A DNA stretch of 64,000 nucleotides from Poritiphilus flavus (GTDB taxonomy: Bacteria > Bacteroidota > Bacteroidia > Flavobacteriales > Flavobacteriaceae): positions 413,677-477,676 of the forward strand of contig NZ_WXYO01000003.1 of NCBI RefSeq assembly GCF_009901585.1, in the 5' to 3' direction. The stretch's first letter is position 1. Each line of letters starts with the position of its first letter. This document shows positions 62,078-64,000 of this stretch, in pieces. The position numbers and the translations under genes were made by a program. Under the pieces are notes generated by a model. That model was not told the DNA's origin. It did no database searches and saw only the letters and a list, made by a program, of their open reading frames with translations.

Positions 62078-63121
62078 ATGCGAAGCATCTATTTCCTGCT
62101 AATAATGGTAGTTGGCTTAATTCCAGCCAATGCCCAATTGAACAGCGAGATCTTTGATTTTGAGTTTGAAGGTGTGGTGATCAATGGGATACTGAATCAG
62201 CCTGAAGCTAAGGAACCCAAAGGACTCGTGCTCATCATTCATGGATCCGGGCGGACCAATGCCGTGGCCCAGGAATGGTATGCTGACGTACGGGAGACTA
62301 TATTAAATGCTGGCTATGCCACCTATATGTGGGATAAAATGGGATGTGGCAAAAGCGGTGGCACTTTTGATATTAATCAACCCGTACAAAACAGCGCTTT
62401 GGAAGCCATAGCGGCTATCAATACCTTGAAGGTAAAACAGATTCCCGGTTCTGAAGCTATTGGCTTGTGGGGGGGTAGTAGAGCGGGTTGGATAAATCCC
62501 CTGGTTATCAACCAATACAAAGACATTAAGTTTTGGATATCGGTTAGTGGGGTGGATGATAAGGAAAACTTTGGATACCTGCTGGAACAGAACCTGAGAA
62601 TTGACGGACTTCCCAAAGATTCGGTGGATCTTATAGTGCAGGAATGGAAGGATGGTAACAAAATAGGCCATTCCGGAGGAAGCTATGGGGCCTTCCTGGA
62701 CGCCACCCAAAATCTGAGGGAAACTAAATTTTGGTTGCGCTTTACCGGGGGAGAGATCACAAAAAAATCCTATTACGACTTCCAGCCGACCTTCATGAAA
62801 ACCGCAATGGACGAAAAAACCGGAGTACCGGTGGTTATATCAGGTTTTGAGACCATATTATCAAATGTAAAGTGCCCTGTTTTAGCTTTATTTGGTGAGA
62901 AGGATATGAATGTAGACTGGACCAAAACGAAGGCGCTTTACGAAAGAACCCTTGCTAAAAACACAGAGCTAAGCATCAAGTCCTTCCCGGACTGTAACCA
63001 CAATATGTTTAAATGCAATACCGGGGGCTTTTATGAATTTCAGGATAATGACCTACCCTATGAACGCTGTGATGGCTATTTGGAGGCCATGGGGGAATGG
63101 CTTCTTCGAAGTAGGTGGTAG
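62078..63121 (+). CDS. secreted alpha/beta hydrolase (dienelactone-hydrolase/peptidase-like)
   Basis: A 347-aa secreted hydrolase. The start at 62078 (MRSIYFLLIMVVGLIPANA) carries a signal peptide; the TTG at 62039 would place 13 residues before it. The catalytic residues are visible: oxyanion stretch LIIHGSGRTNAV near 62, nucleophile in GLWGGSRAGWINP near 142, acid in ALFGEKDMNVDW near 290 and His in FPDCNHNMF near 322. Similar hydrolases cleave esters or peptides and are common as single genes in Bacteroidota. The composite repeat begins directly at its stop codon. Confidence 0.83.
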   Translation: MRSIYFLLIMVVGLIPANAQLNSEIFDFEFEGVVINGILNQPEAKEPKGLVLIIHGSGRTNAVAQEWYADVRETILNAGYATYMWDKMGCGKSGGTFDINQPVQNSALEAIAAINTLKVKQIPGSEAIGLWGGSRAGWINPLVINQYKDIKFWISVSGVDDKENFGYLLEQNLRIDGLPKDSVDLIVQEWKDGNKIGHSGGSYGAFLDATQNLRETKFWLRFTGGEITKKSYYDFQPTFMKTAMDEKTGVPVVISGFETILSNVKCPVLALFGEKDMNVDWTKTKALYERTLAKNTELSIKSFPDCNHNMFKCNTGGFYEFQDNDLPYERCDGYLEAMGEWLLRSRW

Positions 63122-63690
63122 GCAGTCCTCCTTCGCCAAGGCTTCGGAGGATGAAATCAGTTGGCGGTAGGTAGTGGGCAATACTGTCTGGTCGAGCGCA
63201 CGTGTCCATCGTAACTTTAGTGAAGATGGAGTCGAGACCTATTCAGGTAGTAAACAGTAAACAGTGAACAGTCCTCCTTCGCCAAGGCTTCGGAGGATGA
63301 AATAAGTTGGCGGTAAGCAGTGGGCAGTGCACCAACTAACAATCCGGTAGTCTAGCTGTCCAATCGTCCAAGCGCTTAAAGTCTAACCATCTAAACGTCC
63401 AACCGTCTAACCCTCTATCTGTCTAACAATCCAACCATCCAACAGTCTAATAGTCTAAAAATCTAACCGTCCAACTGTCTAACCGTCCAACTATCCAATA
63501 GTCTAATTCTCTAATTCCTCAATTCCACAGTAATATATCCTCTTTCTGCTTTTAACTTGCAGTAACAATGACTAACTTAAATTTGGGGAGGGGTTTAGAA
63601 CCCCTGTGATGAGCAAACAGTAATCAGTAAACAGTGAACGGTGAACAGTTCTCCCCGGTATAGTTGATGGTATGCGTACAGCGTATGGCG
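63122..63690 (+). repeat. composite repeat region after the last gene
   Basis: The modules in order are: CCTCCTTCGCCAAGGCTTCGG hairpin (63126-63150), CAGTTGGCGGTAGG heptamers, a GTCGAGCGCACGTGTCCATC unit with GATGGAGTCGAGACC (63187-63240), CAGTAAACAGTGAACAG (63250-63270), hairpin again, octamers (63336-63525), a GGGGTT-TAG-AACCCC hairpin (63590-63604), CAGTAAA heptamers and then GCGTA(C/T) heptamers leading to the final array. There are no genes. Confidence 0.82.
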
Positions 63691-63711
63691 CAAAGCGTAA
63701 GACGAATATAC

Positions 63712-64000
63712 GATGTACGATATGGGCTGTTCGATATTAGATATACGATATTAGATATACGATATTAGATATACGATGTACGATATGGGCTGTTCGATAT
63801 TAGATATACGATATTAGATATACGATGTACGATATGGGCTGTTCGATATTAGATATACGATATTAGATATACGATATTAGATATACGATATTAGATATAC
63901 GATATTAGATATACGATATTAGATATACGATATTAGATATACGATATTAGATATACGATATTAGATATACGATATTAGATATACGATATTAGATATACGA
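63712..64000 (+). repeat. heptamer array GATATTA-GATATAC, runs off the window
   Basis: From 63712 to the window end are 41 consecutive heptamers with no phase slip. A higher-order pattern is seen: GATGTAC-GATATGG-GCTGTTC followed by a variable number of GATATTA-GATATAC pairs, occurring as 63 bp, 49 bp and then a run of 11 pairs to the end. All unit lengths are multiples of 7. The array continues past the right edge, so its full size is unknown. Confidence 0.92.

Noticed and set aside
36270..64000. CRISPR array
   Set aside because: The repeats are short, of 7 or 8 bp, directly adjacent and without spacers of constant length; no cas genes are visible.
36270..64000. Classical integron with integrase
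   Set aside because: No tyrosine recombinase gene is present, and only one hairpin (42089-42213) resembles attC; the composite elements are longer and built differently.
63712..64000. Origin iterons or telomere-like end
   Set aside because: No replication initiator gene nearby, and the same heptamers occur in many other gene gaps.
1..64000. tRNA or rRNA genes
   Set aside because: No cloverleaf-like or rRNA-like sequence was recognised on reading; the hairpins found belong to repeats or terminators.
36270..64000. Insertion sequences or transposase remnants
   Set aside because: No transposase-like reading frame and no long terminal inverted repeats with target duplications were seen around the composite elements.

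Overview
The window looks like a chromosomal segment of a marine Flavobacteriaceae bacterium (Bacteroidota). The clues are promoters of the Bacteroidota type (TTTG, about 19 bp, TAnnTTTG), no obvious Shine-Dalgarno sites, typical flavobacterial gene pairs (gcvT next to a sugar-nucleotide epimerase and yebC; thrA-thrB-thrC), and small lineage proteins such as the Lacal_2735 family. No rRNA, tRNA, transposase, phage gene, integrase or CRISPR array was recognised.

Left half (1-36 kb), mainly housekeeping: a Kdo 8-oxidase (cut by the window edge) with a PlsC-type acyltransferase; a minus-strand block gcvT / epimerase / pterin dehydratase / yebC; a secreted Xaa-Pro aminopeptidase; the thrABC operon preceded by a Thr-rich leader peptide and a promoter close to consensus; NAD(P)HX repair; clpC; gyrA; a TPR protein; an NlpC/P60 protein that has lost its catalytic Cys; a thiolase; a 7TM-HD phosphohydrolase; and a compact light-associated operon (Lacal_2735, a 73-aa protein, SAP/DUF6434, TIGR03643, a FAD-binding cryptochrome-like protein, DUF2256, a PhrB-type photolyase, a membrane protein). 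folE follows, and it shares with the photolyase operon the same inverted-repeat operator, GTTTAAT-N14-ATTAAAC. Next come a membrane nucleotide cyclase, a membrane AraC regulator, and an NTF2-like/PQQ-sugar-dehydrogenase fusion.

Right half (36-64 kb), accessory: mostly stand-alone genes (SRPBCC/HxlR pair, DinB, hydrolases, AlkD-like, ECF sigma module, barrel proteins, RibD-type reductase, VOC, S41 protease, RidA, GNAT, ABC permease). They are separated by unusually long intergenic regions built from composite repeats: heptamer families (CAGTAAA, TTGATGG, GCGTAAA, GATATAC/GATATTA), an octamer family (GTCTAACC and relatives), GC-rich hairpins and a conserved linker. The octamer phase is exact: 40 consecutive octamers at 1677-1996. 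The closing array (63712-64000) holds 41 consecutive heptamers and runs off the window.

The repeats usually start at, or just inside, the 3' end of the upstream gene and lie in that gene's orientation. On the sense strand the units carry stop codons that fall in all three frames, and the octamer parts are C-rich and G-poor. I infer a gene-end module (three-frame stop followed by a Rho-loading-like tract) and/or a substrate for cassette-style rearrangement. This is the best candidate here for an undescribed system.
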